A DNA stretch of 64,000 bases, from assembly GCA_001986395.2 (NCBI GenBank), contig MQVO02000012.1, forward strand, positions 992,001-1,056,000, in the 5' to 3' direction. This DNA comes from Irpex lacteus. Lineage: Eukaryota; Basidiomycota; Agaricomycetes; Polyporales; Irpicaceae. The notes under the pieces were generated by a model that did no database searches, was not told the DNA's origin, and saw only the letters and a program-made list of their open reading frames with translations. A program made the position numbers and the translations under genes. Below, one piece after another: positions 1 to 12,440 of the stretch; the stretch's first letter is position 1, and each line of letters opens with the position of its first letter.

Positions 1-1082
1 CCCGGGTATTCTAGCTCGGTGCCATACCTACTCTCACCGCTGGCTAAAGCATTCGACACTTGCCCTTTGCCTCCTTCTTGTCCCTCGGCACTACAAGACC
101 CAAACTTGCGGCCCCCTTTTCCCATACACGTCGTTGTCACGTCGCCAAGCGTGCCCGAGACAATGTTCTAACGCTCGACTCGGGGAACGTCCCATGCGGT
201 GTCTGGCGAAACGTCGCTTCATGTCAAAAACCGAACCTCCAGGCTCACACCAAAAGTTACTAATGACTGAAGCTCATGTGGTACCCTTGATTGCATGGAT
301 GACTGTATGCTCCCTTTGTGGCTATGGTACGCCTTTCAAGAAATCTTCCGAATTCTACCTACACACCTGTAGGGCCGTTCTGAGTCGGTGAGTCTGCCAT
401 AGAATGCTAGTGGTATGTGGCACTAACTTCAAACTCAGAAAACGGGGCTATTTAACTATATAAATCCCGGTGTACATATTTATGTATTTATCTCCCTCTT
501 ACAGCAATCTCGATCATTCACTACGACATCGACAATCACTAGTATTCAATAAGCTTAAAGCGACTGCCCGGTTGGAACACATAATGATAATGACGATACT
601 CGAAAGCCGTGTTGAGAGTGTTGCTGCATTTGCGAAGCAATCAGGGGTGTGTGCAATGCCAGTGAGTGACTTAAGTTTAGCCTCGAGATGGACTGATTCA
701 TTCCCATGAAGATTGCAGTTAATCTTCCTCGAGCTTACTGTACTCCATGGGGGAAACCGTCGGCATTAAGGCTCCTCCGTGATACCGTCGTCAATATTAA
801 TGTCGCCATTAACATTCACTGATGCCCAGACTCGCGACTGACAGTACAGACATCACGTTGTACGTCGAGGGCCGAACGTTTCGGGCCAGGTGAGGTGAAA
901 GGACGGTTTCTACACACAGGAACACGATGAAAAGGTTCTACGGAGCTTTACTCCATGGCCGGTTAAACATACACATGAGGTATGACTGTGCGCAATACTC
1001 TCAAGTTGACTACGTTGTATCAGTTGTCCCTGAGGGTGTTACGGGGGCCCCACAAGCTGTTTCCAGTTCAAATGTGAGTCTA
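1..1082. other. Left flank, no gene recognised
   Basis: Only short open frames without family resemblance or credible splice structure occur here. The last 70 bases are the proximal promoter of the first esterase gene. Confidence 0.5.
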
Positions 1083-1090
1083 CATAAATA
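1083..1090 (+). promoter_or_regulatory. TATA-like box of esterase gene 1
   Basis: The sequence cataaata lies about 60 bases before the start codon. All six esterase genes have a TATA-like element 50-75 bases upstream of their ATG, so the placement is consistent across the array. Confidence 0.5.
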
Positions 1091-1150
1091 GCGGCATGAG
1101 CTCAGTCACCCACCTTCATCCAGTCCTTTGGCAGTCTACTTTCGAGTAGA

Positions 1151-3627
1151 ATGCTAAGCAGCGTCGCATTTCTCTGGGGTGCGGCTTTCGCCGCATCCAC
1201 CGCCTACTCTGCCTTAGCTCAGTCTACTTCCACGAATAGCACGAACAGTACTAGCAGTATTCCACAAGTGCGACTGGACCAGGGGACGTTCACCGGGGCT
1301 CGTAACGGCAATGTCGACAAGTTTCTCGGCATTCGTTACGCGAAGCCAACGTGAGTACACAGTTACCTCTCCCATTTTCGCTTGTACGTCGCTAAGCCAG
1401 ATTGCAATACAGATGGGGCGACCTTCGTCTCAGACTGCCTGTCGCCAGCGACCCGTATACTGGAGAGTACAACGTGACCGAGTTTGGATTGGCCTGCCTT
1501 CAACTAGATATCAGCGAGCCTGTTCCAGATATCCTGGATCCACAAGCTCAAGCACTGCTTGTGGCCGACAACAACAACCCCATTACTCAAGTCTCGGAAG
1601 ATTGTGAGTTTTCAGTTTCCATGGCACATACTCGTTGCACTAACAGCCTATCCGATAGGCCTGACAGTCAATGTTTTCAAACCGTCCAACATTCCGGCCG
1701 ACAAGAAACTACCGGTTGTTATTGTAAGTAGTCCCAGTGATACGAGTCGTTTGTGCAGCGTTCTAATGGTCTACTTCTACGCCATAGTGGATTTATGGGG
1801 GTACGTCTCCTCGTTGCTCATTGCAAGAGTATAACTATATTGCAATTCATTAGGTGGCTTCTCAGTCGGGAGTTCCTCCGCGTACGTTCTATCGATATAT
1901 TGACAGTGCTGTCCGCTGAAAACCACTATATAGCTACGACGGATCCGCCATTATCCAGCGTTCTATCGATATGGGAGAACCTATCGTTTTTGTTAGCTTG
2001 AATCATAGGTGAGTGTCATTCACTTAAGTGTTGAAAGGAGTAATAGCCAAACTTTCATCCATTTTCAGGCATGCTGGTGCGTCCATTACAGTAAAACAGA
2101 CCATTTAGGTGCTCATGTGGGAACATTGGGATACAGCGTATGGTTTCCTCCATGGAGCGGAAATTCAAGCAGCTGGGGTGGCGAACATCGGCATGCAAGA
2201 CCGTAAGCGATTTCAGCTCGCCATGTTACTTACTTGGCTCAACGTGAGAACTTTACAGAGCGCCAGGCATTCCGTTGGGTACAGAAGTATATTGACGCAT
2301 TCGGTGGTGATCGCTCTAAAGTTACGATGTGCGTCACGGTTTTCTGTGGACACAAGGACAGAGCAAGTATACTCATTGTTTACTTTAGCTGGGGACAGTC
2401 TTCTGGCTCGATCTCTGTCGGCCTTCATCTGATCGCGAACGGTGGCAACACAGAGGGCCTATTCCATGCCGCCTTCATGGAGTCTGGCTTCCCAAACCCG
2501 TACGGTGATACCCGTAAGGGACAGAAGTGGTATGATGCGGTAGTCAGTCAGTCGGGCTGCTCAGGTAGCAACAACACACTGGCATGCATACGTGACACAG
2601 TGCCGAACGAAGTCATTAACGCGATACAAGATCATCTGCCGAACTTCTCCAATCAAGCAGTGAGTAGAGCGTGTGCCATATGCGTTAACCCATGACTAAT
2701 AGTACGGACAATGGTAGACATTGCATTTGACGTGGGTGCCGAGAGCTGATGGAAAGTTCATTCCAGACATACCCTACGTGGCAATCGCGAAGGGAAGAAT
2801 CGCAAGTGTACCCATCATCGTAGGAGTAAGTGTAAAGTTCTGCAACGAAACGCTAGCTGACGTATTCCACAAGGACACAGATGACGAAGCCCCTGCGTTC
2901 ACCATTCCATTGTTGAATATAACGTCAGTCTATGCCAACTCGATGATTCACTTACACGGGCTAACTACGAGCACTAGAACGGATGAGGAGGTGCACGCAT
3001 ATATGTCGTCCAACTACTTCCCGAACGCTACTACCGCAGAGATCGACCATTTGTTGGAGCTGTATCCTCAAGATCCTACCCAAGGTTCTCCATTCGATAC
3101 CGGAGAGGCAAACGCTGTCACACCACAGTTCAAGCGTCTTAATGCGCTTGGAATTGACCTCTTCTTCCATGGCCCAAGGCGTTTCCTACTGAACCACCGT
3201 GCCAATAAACAGCCTGCTTGGTCTTACTGTGAGTAAACTGGATTGAATATTTAATAGAATGTATCTTACATCTGCTATATAGTGTGGAAACGATTTAAGG
3301 ACTTCCCTGACTTTGGATCTGTGAGTCGCATCATGTGGCAGCTTCATTCTCGTTACGTTGGCTCACATAGGCTATCATTGCTAGTTCCATGGTAGCGAGA
3401 TTTCGAACTTTTTTGGCGGGGGAGACCTAGGCGACTATCTCATCAACTTCGTCAACCACCACAATCCGAATGGCAAAGGCAACGCGAGCTGGCCACAGTA
3501 TGATTTGACTACCCGAACACAATTCACGTTGCTTGATGGGAACGTCACGCATAGCCTGACAAAGGACGACTTCAGAGTCGAGGGGATCAACTACTTGAAC
3601 ACTCTGCTAGCCAAATATCCTTTGTAG
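1151..3627 (+). CDS. Secreted type-B carboxylesterase/lipase, copy 1
   Basis: Predicted extracellular ester hydrolase of the alpha/beta-hydrolase fold (fungal lipase/cholinesterase-like family). Exons: 1151-1350, 1413-1603, 1659-1723, 1788-1800, 1854-1881, 1934-2008, 2069-2076, 2137-2202, 2259-2328, 2389-2659, 2718-2825, 2874-2923, 2978-3228, 3283-3320, 3385-3627. They sum in frame to 558 residues, normal for the family. A signal peptide runs to about residue 24. The oxyanion-hole motif WIYGGGF is at 153-159. The nucleophile elbow is WGQSSG, with Ser243. The acid is probably Glu370 in DDEAP and the histidine His480 in FHGSD. Compared with its five neighbours this copy has GQSSG for GQSAG, DDEAP for DDEGT and NHR for NYR, so its substrate or activity may differ. 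Several N-glycosylation sequons are present. The exact substrate cannot be told from sequence. Confidence 0.9.
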
Positions 3628-4465
3628 ATACCTAGCCGGGTCCGATTGACCACGCCAACATGGCTTTTTGTGACATAACGGGAGATACCTCCGGTAGCTA
3701 AACACTGCTCGAGCTTCCTTCACCCCACGAATGATAATAACACCAGAACCATTTATGCAGATGTAAGTCACTGCGACAAACTTATGCCAGTGTTTGTTAC
3801 GGTACTAGTAGTACGGCCTAAAAGTGAAGGTTACGTAAGGATCATGGTGGACTACCTTAGCGCTGGACATCACTGCGACTCGACCGCAACCGTGACGGTC
3901 CCACTGAAGTCAAGGCTGTAGAGATACTTATGTGTGTCTCACTGTTGCATTCCGAATGCAACACAAATCCAACGAGTGCTAACTACACATGGCACTCGGT
4001 CTGTAATTGGTGCGTCTCACTCTCGTGGTTGCTCAGCCTAAGCCTCACCAGGCCTCACCGAACATACTAGACTGAATGAAATCAGCCACCCTCAAGCACG
4101 CCGACGCGTCGAATCATATATCGAGCAATCAGTATATGTTTATGCGGGACTTACGACACCCACGGCATCGTCCAAGTTGCTATCTTTTGGCCCCAATACA
4201 GGCTTACAAATACCGAATCGGACTATTAGGATAGCATCAGCGGACGGTAAGTGGCCACAAGACGGTAGCGCATACCTTTGCTTGATATTATGGACAGTTA
4301 TTGAATCTGGTCATATACTACTCTTCTCGTAGAAAGCTGTGCAGTAACTTTGCGAATTCGGTCACCACTGCGTAACGGCTGATAGGCAGGGACCATACTC
4401 AGTCTCGATCCTCACAACAGGCCTCAGGGTCGACGCAGTGTTGCGTTAGTCAGCCAAACGGCGAA
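3628..4465. other. Intergenic, esterase copies 1 to 2
   Basis: No open frame of note and no recognisable RNA gene. It contains the presumed terminator of copy 1 and the upstream region of copy 2. Confidence 0.5.
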
Positions 4466-4473
4466 TATATAAG
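4466..4473 (+). promoter_or_regulatory. TATA box of esterase gene 2
   Basis: The sequence tatataag lies about 50 bases before the start codon of copy 2. Confidence 0.6.
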
Positions 4474-4523
4474 ACCTCTTGGCGCGTCACTGACGTTGCC
4501 CACACTTTTCTCACCTCGGAACA

Positions 4524-7008
4524 ATGGCGCGTAACACCGTGTATAATATCTGGGTCGCGCTTTCTGTTGCGTCCGCTGCGATCTCGACGACCGGGGAACC
4601 AGTTTCAGCCAACAGCGTTGATAGCGCAAGCAACGTCCCTCGCATCCGCTTGGACCAAGGAACTTTCAACGGCATTCGAAATGATAGCATCGACAGATTT
4701 CTTGGGATACAATACGCGAAGCCCACGTATGAGTATTTCCCCCCGATCAGGCTCTCGCATCATATGTTGAAAGAACTGACACAACGGTTGACTAGATGGG
4801 GAGACTTGCGTTACAGGTTGCCGGTAGCCAACGATCCATACACTGGAGAACATAATGCGACGGAATTTGGATATCCCTGCCTACAGCAGACTGTTGTCAT
4901 TCCGTTACCGGATGCTTTGGACCCTCAGGCTAGGGCGCTACTTGCTGATGGGATTGGCGATTTCCCTCAGGTCTCGGACGATTGTAAGTCTTGGGTTCAT
5001 TCTTGAGCTCACGATGCGCTTTGCTAACATTCAGTGTGAATATTCAGGTTTGTCCGTCAACGTCTACAAGCCATCTCAAATTCAGGCTCACAAGAAGCTT
5101 CCGGTGGTCATCGTGAGTGAATCTCCAGTCATACTTATTGTGCCTTGCTAATGACGACTCGAATGCACAGTGGATTCATGGAGGTACGTTTGTAGCGTGA
5201 CTTTTGAGCTACAAAGACAAATTAGAGTTTCGTCTTCAGGTGGCTTTGCCGTTGGTGGTTCCTCAGAGTGCGTAACTCCTATTAATGTCAAGAAGCAGCG
5301 CTCCTGAACCAGCTACTAACACAGGTACGATGGATCAGGCGTTGTACGGCGATCCATAGAACTTGGAGAACCAGTCATTTTCGTCAGTCTGAATTACAGG
5401 TGATTATTATTTGCTCTGCATAGTAGTGGCCATTGCTCACATACATCTCTTCCAGACTTGCCGGTGGGTGCACTCGTAAATTGAACCCCGAAATACTCAG
5501 TAAACATGTTATACCCAGCTTATGGTTTCCTGAATGGAGCCGAAGTTGAAGCAGCAGGTGTAGCGAACCTTGGCTTGCAAGATCGTAAGCGATTTGGTTC
5601 CATTCTTTTAGACTCAGCTCAATTTGTATATTTCTTAGAGCGACAGGCATTCCATTGGGTGCAAAAATATATTGATGCCTTCGGTGGTGATCGGCGCAAG
5701 GTTACTATGTAGGCTTCTGATATCCTACAGATGCAAACCCGCGAACATACTCACTTGTCTTCTTTAGCTGGGGCCAATCTGCTGGCGCAATGTCCGTCGG
5801 CCATCATATGATTGCCAATGGAGGTAACACGGAGGGCTTGTTCCATGCCGCATTCATGGAATCGGGCTCACCGCTCCCATATGGCGACACTCGTAAGGGG
5901 CAGGAATGGTATAACTCGCTGGTCAATCAGTCAGGGTGTGCAAACGCCAACGATTCCTTGGTTTGCCTGCGCGAGACGGTACCTGCGGAGGTCATAGATG
6001 CGATACAAGATCATGACCCGACGTTCTTCAACCAGACAGTAAGCGAACTCAGTATTATCTGCACTATTATGTCCTGTACTGACGCCACGTCAGGCATTAC
6101 ATTTGGTCTGGGTTCCAAGGGCTGATGGAAACTTCCTGCGAGACATACCATATCAAGCAGTCTCACAAGGCAATATCGCCAATATACCCTTTGTCTCTGG
6201 AGTGAGTGTAGATGTATGACTATCAGTCTTGTCAGCTGCTCAGCCACTCTCAGGACACCGACGACGAAGGCACAGTGTTTACCGTCCCCTTGCTGAACAT
6301 CACGTTAGCACAAGCTACATCAATATGTCTCGTTCGATATTTTGACTAACTGATTGGTTCACAGAACGGACGACGAAGTGCACGCATACATCTCATCGAA
6401 CTACTTCCCGGACGCCAGCGCCGCAGAGATTGACGAGTTGTTGAAGTTGTACCCTCAAGACGTCACCCAAGGCTCCCCTTTCGACACCGGAAATGCGAAT
6501 GCTGTTACCACGCAATACAAGCGTCTTGCAGCTATCCAGGCCGATTTAAATTTCCACAGCCCTAGGCGCTTCCTCCTCCAGCATCGTTCCGGGAGGCAGT
6601 CTGCATGGTCTTACTGTGAGTAATCCGATAATAACAACTGGTCAGATACGTCGCTAAACGTATGTCGTATCCAGTGTGGAAGCGATTTAAGAGCACCCCT
6701 GATCTAGGATCGGTGAGTTTCTCAACGTGTCTCTCGAAGTTTTCAGCAGACTCATATTTTATCAGTTCCATGGCAGCGACCTCAGCGCGTTGTTCGGAGA
6801 AGATGACCTAGGCGACTACCTTATCAACTTCGTCAATCATCACAACCCGAATGGGAAGGGTAATACCACTTGGCCACAGTACACCCCGGCTAATCCGACG
6901 CTATTCACATTCCTGGAAGGGAACAAGACACACATCCTGGATGAAGACAGCTTCCGAGCGGAAGGTATCAGTTACTTGAATCAGCTGCTGATTAAATATC
7001 CATTGTAG
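4524..7008 (+). CDS. Secreted type-B carboxylesterase/lipase, copy 2
   Basis: Same family and exon plan as copy 1. Exons: 4524-4726, 4796-4983, 5048-5112, 5171-5183, 5240-5267, 5325-5399, 5456-5463, 5519-5584, 5639-5708, 5768-6038, 6094-6201, 6254-6303, 6365-6615, 6675-6712, 6766-7008, giving 558 residues. Oxyanion-hole segment is WIHGGGF. The triad is inferred as Ser243 (WGQSAG), Glu370 (DDEGT) and His480 (FHGSD). The N-terminus (MARNTVYNIW...) is the most divergent of the six; the leader is hydrophobic with no sharp cleavage site, yet secretion is still likely. Residues 40-70 keep the family start RLDQGTFNGIRN...FLGIQYAKP. The gene is tandem with copies 1 and 3 and has its own TATA box, so it is transcribed separately. 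The substrate is unknown. Confidence 0.9.
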
Positions 7009-8900
7009 GCGACATTACGGAGGGATATGAGCTCAGTAGACCGAGGATTATTTTGAGAGTTGTAGCGGTTGCGTTTGAACTTAAAAGTACGGTGACCAAT
7101 GTTTGTACTTGTTCAGCCTGTGCTATGATGTGATTGGCAATCACCCACACTGCGACACAATGTACTCGAGATTAGTCATGGTGAATACCGGTATACATAC
7201 TTGGACTTCCTTTCGACAACTCATGGGTACGCGTAGCCCCCCAGCGTACTATGCGATGACTAACAGGCGCCCTCCGTTGGTTTGTCGCTGTGTCGGCGCT
7301 ACAGCAATGCTCTTTTGTGACCATCACCAGCACAAGTATACTGCATGCATAGCCATGATACAAACTCGGCTTCTGCACGTCGTCTGGAATATATCTCATG
7401 CATCTATTCATGGCCGAACAGGGATTTCTCTGGTCTGAAGCGTTCATAAGTCGGAGGAAGCGGTTTGTCGATCGAATTACACTGCTGCTCGTAGAGGCTG
7501 GATGTACTCACTTGGACCTTTGTGATCTTATAGAAATGGTATAGTGTACTATACACTGGCCAGAATCTTTTCCGAAAGCCCGCGGATGTACCTGAACTCA
7601 GAGATTTGGAGGATTGTACGGTTGTCGTACGGTGCACCTCAGGGCATGTGGGCTCATGGACGCAGTGATGCGCCTGAGAATTAGCTTGCGATGGAACGCG
7701 AGAAAGTACTTATGAATAAATTGTACCCGCATGGCTTTCGGACTCGGTGGGTCAGTCGGTCCTAGGTGGCTAGACTGCAACCTGCCGATGAAAGCACAGA
7801 ATTAGAAGGCCACGAATGCGGCAGTTCAGGTGAGTAAGCTACCGAAGCCTTTGTGGCATGGTCTCGAGAAATTGCTACTTTCCAAGGTTACATAAGGGAG
7901 ATGTAATTTCATTTGAGCCTCCAAACTCAGCACTCAATGCTCAATATTCAATTCCGACGCCACAAGGACATGTGGGCTCGATTTGGGTCCATCCTATGAG
8001 ATGTTCGAGCCTTGATGTCGAAGCTTCATTCGACGGCCTTTGCATCCCGCGAACAGCTTGCGAGTACCCATCTTCACGACGAAGATGCAGTGGGGAGCAG
8101 TAACTTTAGTCCAGGAGCTGCATGAGGTATGTGAGTGAGATGCCCGCTTTCGATTTTCTCTGCCTTACTTCCACTTTACTTCTGTCATAGCTCATCTCGT
8201 CCAGGTTTTCCGTCTTGCAATTGTACTTATGAGCGTCGTGATCGATCGCAGGAGCGTATATGTGAGTGCGTCGCCCCTCACTGCGCAGCTGCTGTGGTTA
8301 CTGCTATAGCACCCTTCATCAATCTTGTGTAAACACCATGCTGCTGGGCAAGAGGCGCGCTGCGCCCGACGTCACGAAGCCGACTATATCCAAACGCGTT
8401 AGCTCGAAGGCGATACCAACTCCCTCTGACTCGATCTTCCTCGGCCTTTTGTTTTGTAATCGAGTTCACCTACGTGTGCTGAATAATAAGTATGGGGCAT
8501 TTGTTAGCGATCCTTACCAAGCGTCGTATACTGCGAGTAGTACTGGTGAGTACGCGTTCAGATACTGTGATCCGTACCGCTACCATAATCATTAACGATC
8601 GTCATTGATGCGAGCGCAGACGTATATTCCAGGCACGGCGTTACTTTCCCGTAACCCCTTCATTCGGTGGAAGTAGACGGCCTTCGCAGATGGCCAGTCG
8701 TCGAATTCTATGCGAAGTATACATTGGCCAAAGGAATATCACATCTAGTCCACTGGTCCCGACGCACCTACGCGCCGCCGCTGTTGTCGGCCCCGATTGC
8801 GCGAGCGAGACGGAGTAGAATCAAAGAGCGATCAATGACTATCAGGGTGAGCCTAGGGGTTGATTTCGTCAGCTAGATTAGTAACAACATGGTGAGTACG
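7009..8900. other. Long intergenic stretch, esterase copies 2 to 3
   Basis: About 1.9 kb with scattered short frames of 60-110 codons, none with a family signature or a plausible chain of exons. Could hold a decayed gene, but I cannot identify one. Confidence 0.4.
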
Positions 8901-8908
8901 TATAAATA
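8901..8908 (+). promoter_or_regulatory. TATA box of esterase gene 3
   Basis: The sequence tataaata lies about 70 bases before the start codon of copy 3. Confidence 0.6.
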
Positions 8909-8976
8909 TTGTGATGTAGCGTACGCATTTCCCTCCCATCACATTTCTCCTCACTTAATTCTACTCCACAGACGCA

Positions 8977-11449
8977 ATGCTAGGCAACGCCGCATACCTC
9001 TGGGTGGTGGCCCTCGCTGCGTCATCTACCTTCGCTCAGTCCACGTCGACCAATGGGACTAACAGCACTAGCAGCGTTCCCCAGGTCAAACTGGATCAGG
9101 GAACGTTCAACGGTATTCACAACGGCAGCGTCGATAGATTCCTCGGAATTCACTACGCGAAGCCAACGTCAGTAGCCAATCGTCTCTTTTATTGCATTGA
9201 TACTGATGAAGTTCATCGTAATGCAGGTGGGGAGACCTCCGTCTTAGGTTCCCCGTGCCCAACGACCCTTACACGGGAGAACAAAACGCGACTGACTTCG
9301 GGTTCGCTTGCCTCCAACCCGACATCAGCATTCCGATTCCAGATAACTTGGACCCTCAGGCGAAGACAGTGCTGGCAGCTGGCTGGGGAGAGTATCCTCA
9401 GCAGTCAGATGACTGTAAGCTCCTTCGTATCAAATAAACGCTGATTCTTTACTGACGAATATAAAACTCAGGCTTGACCGTTAACGTCTACAAGCCGTCA
9501 AACCTTCCAGCAAACAAGAAAATCCCTGTCCTCGTTGTACGTTGCTTCATAAATATGCTCATCGTCTTTTTATTGACGTTCTTCACCTTCAACTAACAGT
9601 GGATTTACGGAGGTATGTTCTTTACCTTATGCTTTCCATGTGAATCTCATCCATGCTGTTATATCTTTAGGTTCTTTTGAGTTCGGCGGTTCCTCTTCGT
9701 ACGTGTCATTCATGACGAGGTAAACTCCCTTACTTACCTTAGTGATCCAGCTATGATGGTTCTATCCTCGTTCAACGATCCCTAGACCTCGGAGAACCAA
9801 TCATCTTCGTAAGCTTGAACTACAGGTAAGCATCGTTTACTTCACCACATGCATCTTGCAGTTTCACTGATATGCGACTCTAAAGGACTGGCGGTGAGTA
9901 TTATGCGACAGGCAGTGGAACGATGTTTACTGAAAGATACGGCAGCCTATGGATTCCTTGGTGGAGCGGAAATCAAAGAGGCCGGAGTAGCAAACATTGG
10001 CTTGCAAGATCGTACGTGAATGTTTGTAGGACGAACATAGATCCACACAACTAAACCGCTTGCGTTACCCAGAACGTCAAGCGTTCCGGTGGGTGCAGAA
10101 GTACATCGGCGCGTTCGGAGGCGACCATTCCAAAGTTACTATGTGAGTCAATTCCACCAACGATTGACAGAGAATCCGACTAACCTCTTCTAAATTAGCT
10201 GGGGACAGTCTGCTGGTGCTATCTCTGCCGGTCTTCACATGCTCGCAAACGATGGTAACACCGAGGGCCTCTTCCACGCTGCGTTCTTGGAGTCTGGTTC
10301 GATCGCTCCCGTTGGCGACGTGACCAAGGGCCAGCGTTGGTATGACTCGCTGGTTCGACAGTCGGGCTGTGGGGGTACAAATGACACCCTGACCTGTATC
10401 CGTGAAACTTTACCGGCAGAGGTTATCGATGCAGTTATGGCCACCGATCCTTCAGTTTTTAACACAGAGGTAAGTGCATTCTAATATCTATGCAATCTGG
10501 CGAACGAGATCTCTGAATGGGTGTTTGATGATAGTCTTTGAACTTGACCTGGACCCCGCGAGCCGATGGAAAGTTCCTGAAGGATCTGCCATATGAGGCG
10601 GTCTTGAAGGGTAAAGTGGCACCCATACCCTTCGTAGCAGGGGTAAGTACATCTATATCTGACTACGAGTCTTTACTGAGTGCCTGTGTAGGATGTCGAC
10701 GATGAAGGAACACTCTGGACTCTGTCACTCACCAACCTCACGTAAGTACAGTTCTAGTCACGCACTTCAACGAACACTCCATACTCAAACATTGGCATTC
10801 AGCACGGACGATGAAGTGCACGCCTACATCTCATCCAACTACTTCCCGAACGCCACCACGGACGAAATCGACCAGCTGTTGAAGCTTTACCCGGCGGACC
10901 TCGCTCAAGGCTCCCCCTTCGACACTGGCGATGCCAATGCCGTCACTCCGCAATTCAAGCGTCTCGCTGCTCTCCAGGGTGATCTCTATTTCATCGGTCC
11001 AAGGCGATTCTTCTTGCAGAACCGTTCCAGCAGGCAGCAAGCCTGGTCATACTGTCAGTAACTATTTCATTACTTCAATGATTCCTCTATGCTCATAATT
11101 CACTCTGTAGTGTCGAAGAGGGGCAAGAACCTTCCCGATCTCGGATCCGTGAGTAGATCGTCTGTGGTTTTATTACGTGCTCGTGCTCATCGTGGCCGTC
11201 TATTATCAGTACCACGGTAGCGACCTGGTCATATTCGGTGGCAACGACGTGGCCGACTACCTCATCAACTTCGTCAACCACCACAACCCCAACGGCAAGG
11301 GCCTCGCAAGCTGGCCTCAGTACACACCTGGCAGCCCCACGCTGTTCACCCTCCTCGATGGTAATGCTACGCATGCGCTCACTAAGGATACCTTCAGGAG
11401 TGAGGCCATTAGCTATCTGAACAAGTTGCTGCTCAAGTACCCTTTGTAG
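8977..11449 (+). CDS. Secreted type-B carboxylesterase/lipase, copy 3
   Basis: Extracellular esterase/lipase, 553 residues. Exons: 8977-9167, 9227-9414, 9472-9536, 9600-9612, 9671-9698, 9751-9825, 9886-9893, 9946-10011, 10073-10142, 10199-10469, 10535-10642, 10692-10741, 10803-11053, 11111-11148, 11210-11449. The signal peptide (MLGNAAYLWVVALAASSTFA) is nearly the same as in the three reverse-strand copies. The inferred catalytic triad is Ser239 (WGQSAG), Glu366 (DDEGT) and His476 (YHGSD). The oxyanion hole is WIYGGSF. This is the forward copy closest to the reverse arm by leader sequence, which fits an inverted duplication across the wall-protein gene that follows. Confidence 0.92.
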
Positions 11450-12337
11450 GCGTATGCTATGGAATACGAAGTAATAACGAAGGATATTGGTGCTACAGTA
11501 AATAGTGACATGTTCCAAAATTTCACGGACCTCTTGGACACTTTGTTCGATTCGGATCTTGTATCAAGTACAGAATATCCTTAATAACATTGATGAACTA
11601 GTATTATCTGGAATACATAGCGCACGAGGATGGATCCATACATACGGTACTCATGACCTATGAGAAGTACGTTTACTCTGGATTGAGACGAGGTTATTTA
11701 TTTAATCATCTGCCTCTTTCATGTAACAATTAGTGAGTGTACTAGCATCGCGCATCGACGAGGCTTTCTGTGCACAGAAATTATCAGCGTGTTAGACTGA
11801 TGTATCATTCATTGACGCACCCCACGCACGCGTTCGTTTCATTACAATCCAGCACGGAGATCTGCAGCTTTACAGCAGCTGTGCAGGATCAGCAGTCTTC
11901 GATGCGACGACGCTGCCTGTCGTGCGTTGAAGAGATCTGGAGGTGGTCAGTCGAGGTCATCACACGCCGGCCTGGCGACAATGATTGTCGTTGCTCTCGA
12001 CCTCGCCGAAAACGACTGAACAACGTTGTGGATGGCGACCGCGTATTTTTTGCACGCAAAGTTACTTACATATTTCTCCTGTAATGCAAAAGGGCCAGCT
12101 CTTTCGTGCCGACCTACCGTAAGAAGGGAAGCGGCAGAAGCTCGAGCTGGAAGTTAGTAGTCGGCGACTTCCTCTCTTGGCAGGAGGCAGCCCGGTGATT
12201 GGCCGGCCGGGAAGGGGTTGCTGGGCGACGGCCGTCGGCATGGCAGGGGGTGCGTCGGCCGGATCAGATTGCATGTCGCTGGTTGCGGGGCGGAGTTGGC
12301 TCGCCTTTTTCTTTATTGCAACCACCTCGCCGCTGCC
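11450..12337. other. Intergenic between esterase 3 and the wall-protein gene
   Basis: No gene recognised. Frames on both strands near 12.1-12.6 kb overlap the promoter and first exon of the next gene and look like by-products of its pyrimidine-rich composition. Confidence 0.5.
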
Positions 12338-12382
12338 TTCCTGTTCCTCCTCCTCCCTCTCCCTCTCCTCCTCACCGCTTCC
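12338..12382 (+). promoter_or_regulatory. CT-rich promoter tract
   Basis: An almost pure pyrimidine run (repeated tcc and ctc) ends about 60 bases before the ATG of the wall-protein gene. In fungi such tracts often precede the transcription start of strongly expressed genes; that role here is inference. Confidence 0.45.
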
Positions 12383-12440
12383 GCGCAGGCTACTCAGCTC
12401 TCTTCCAATTCCTTTCCACTCGTTGTAAAGTCTTACCGAA

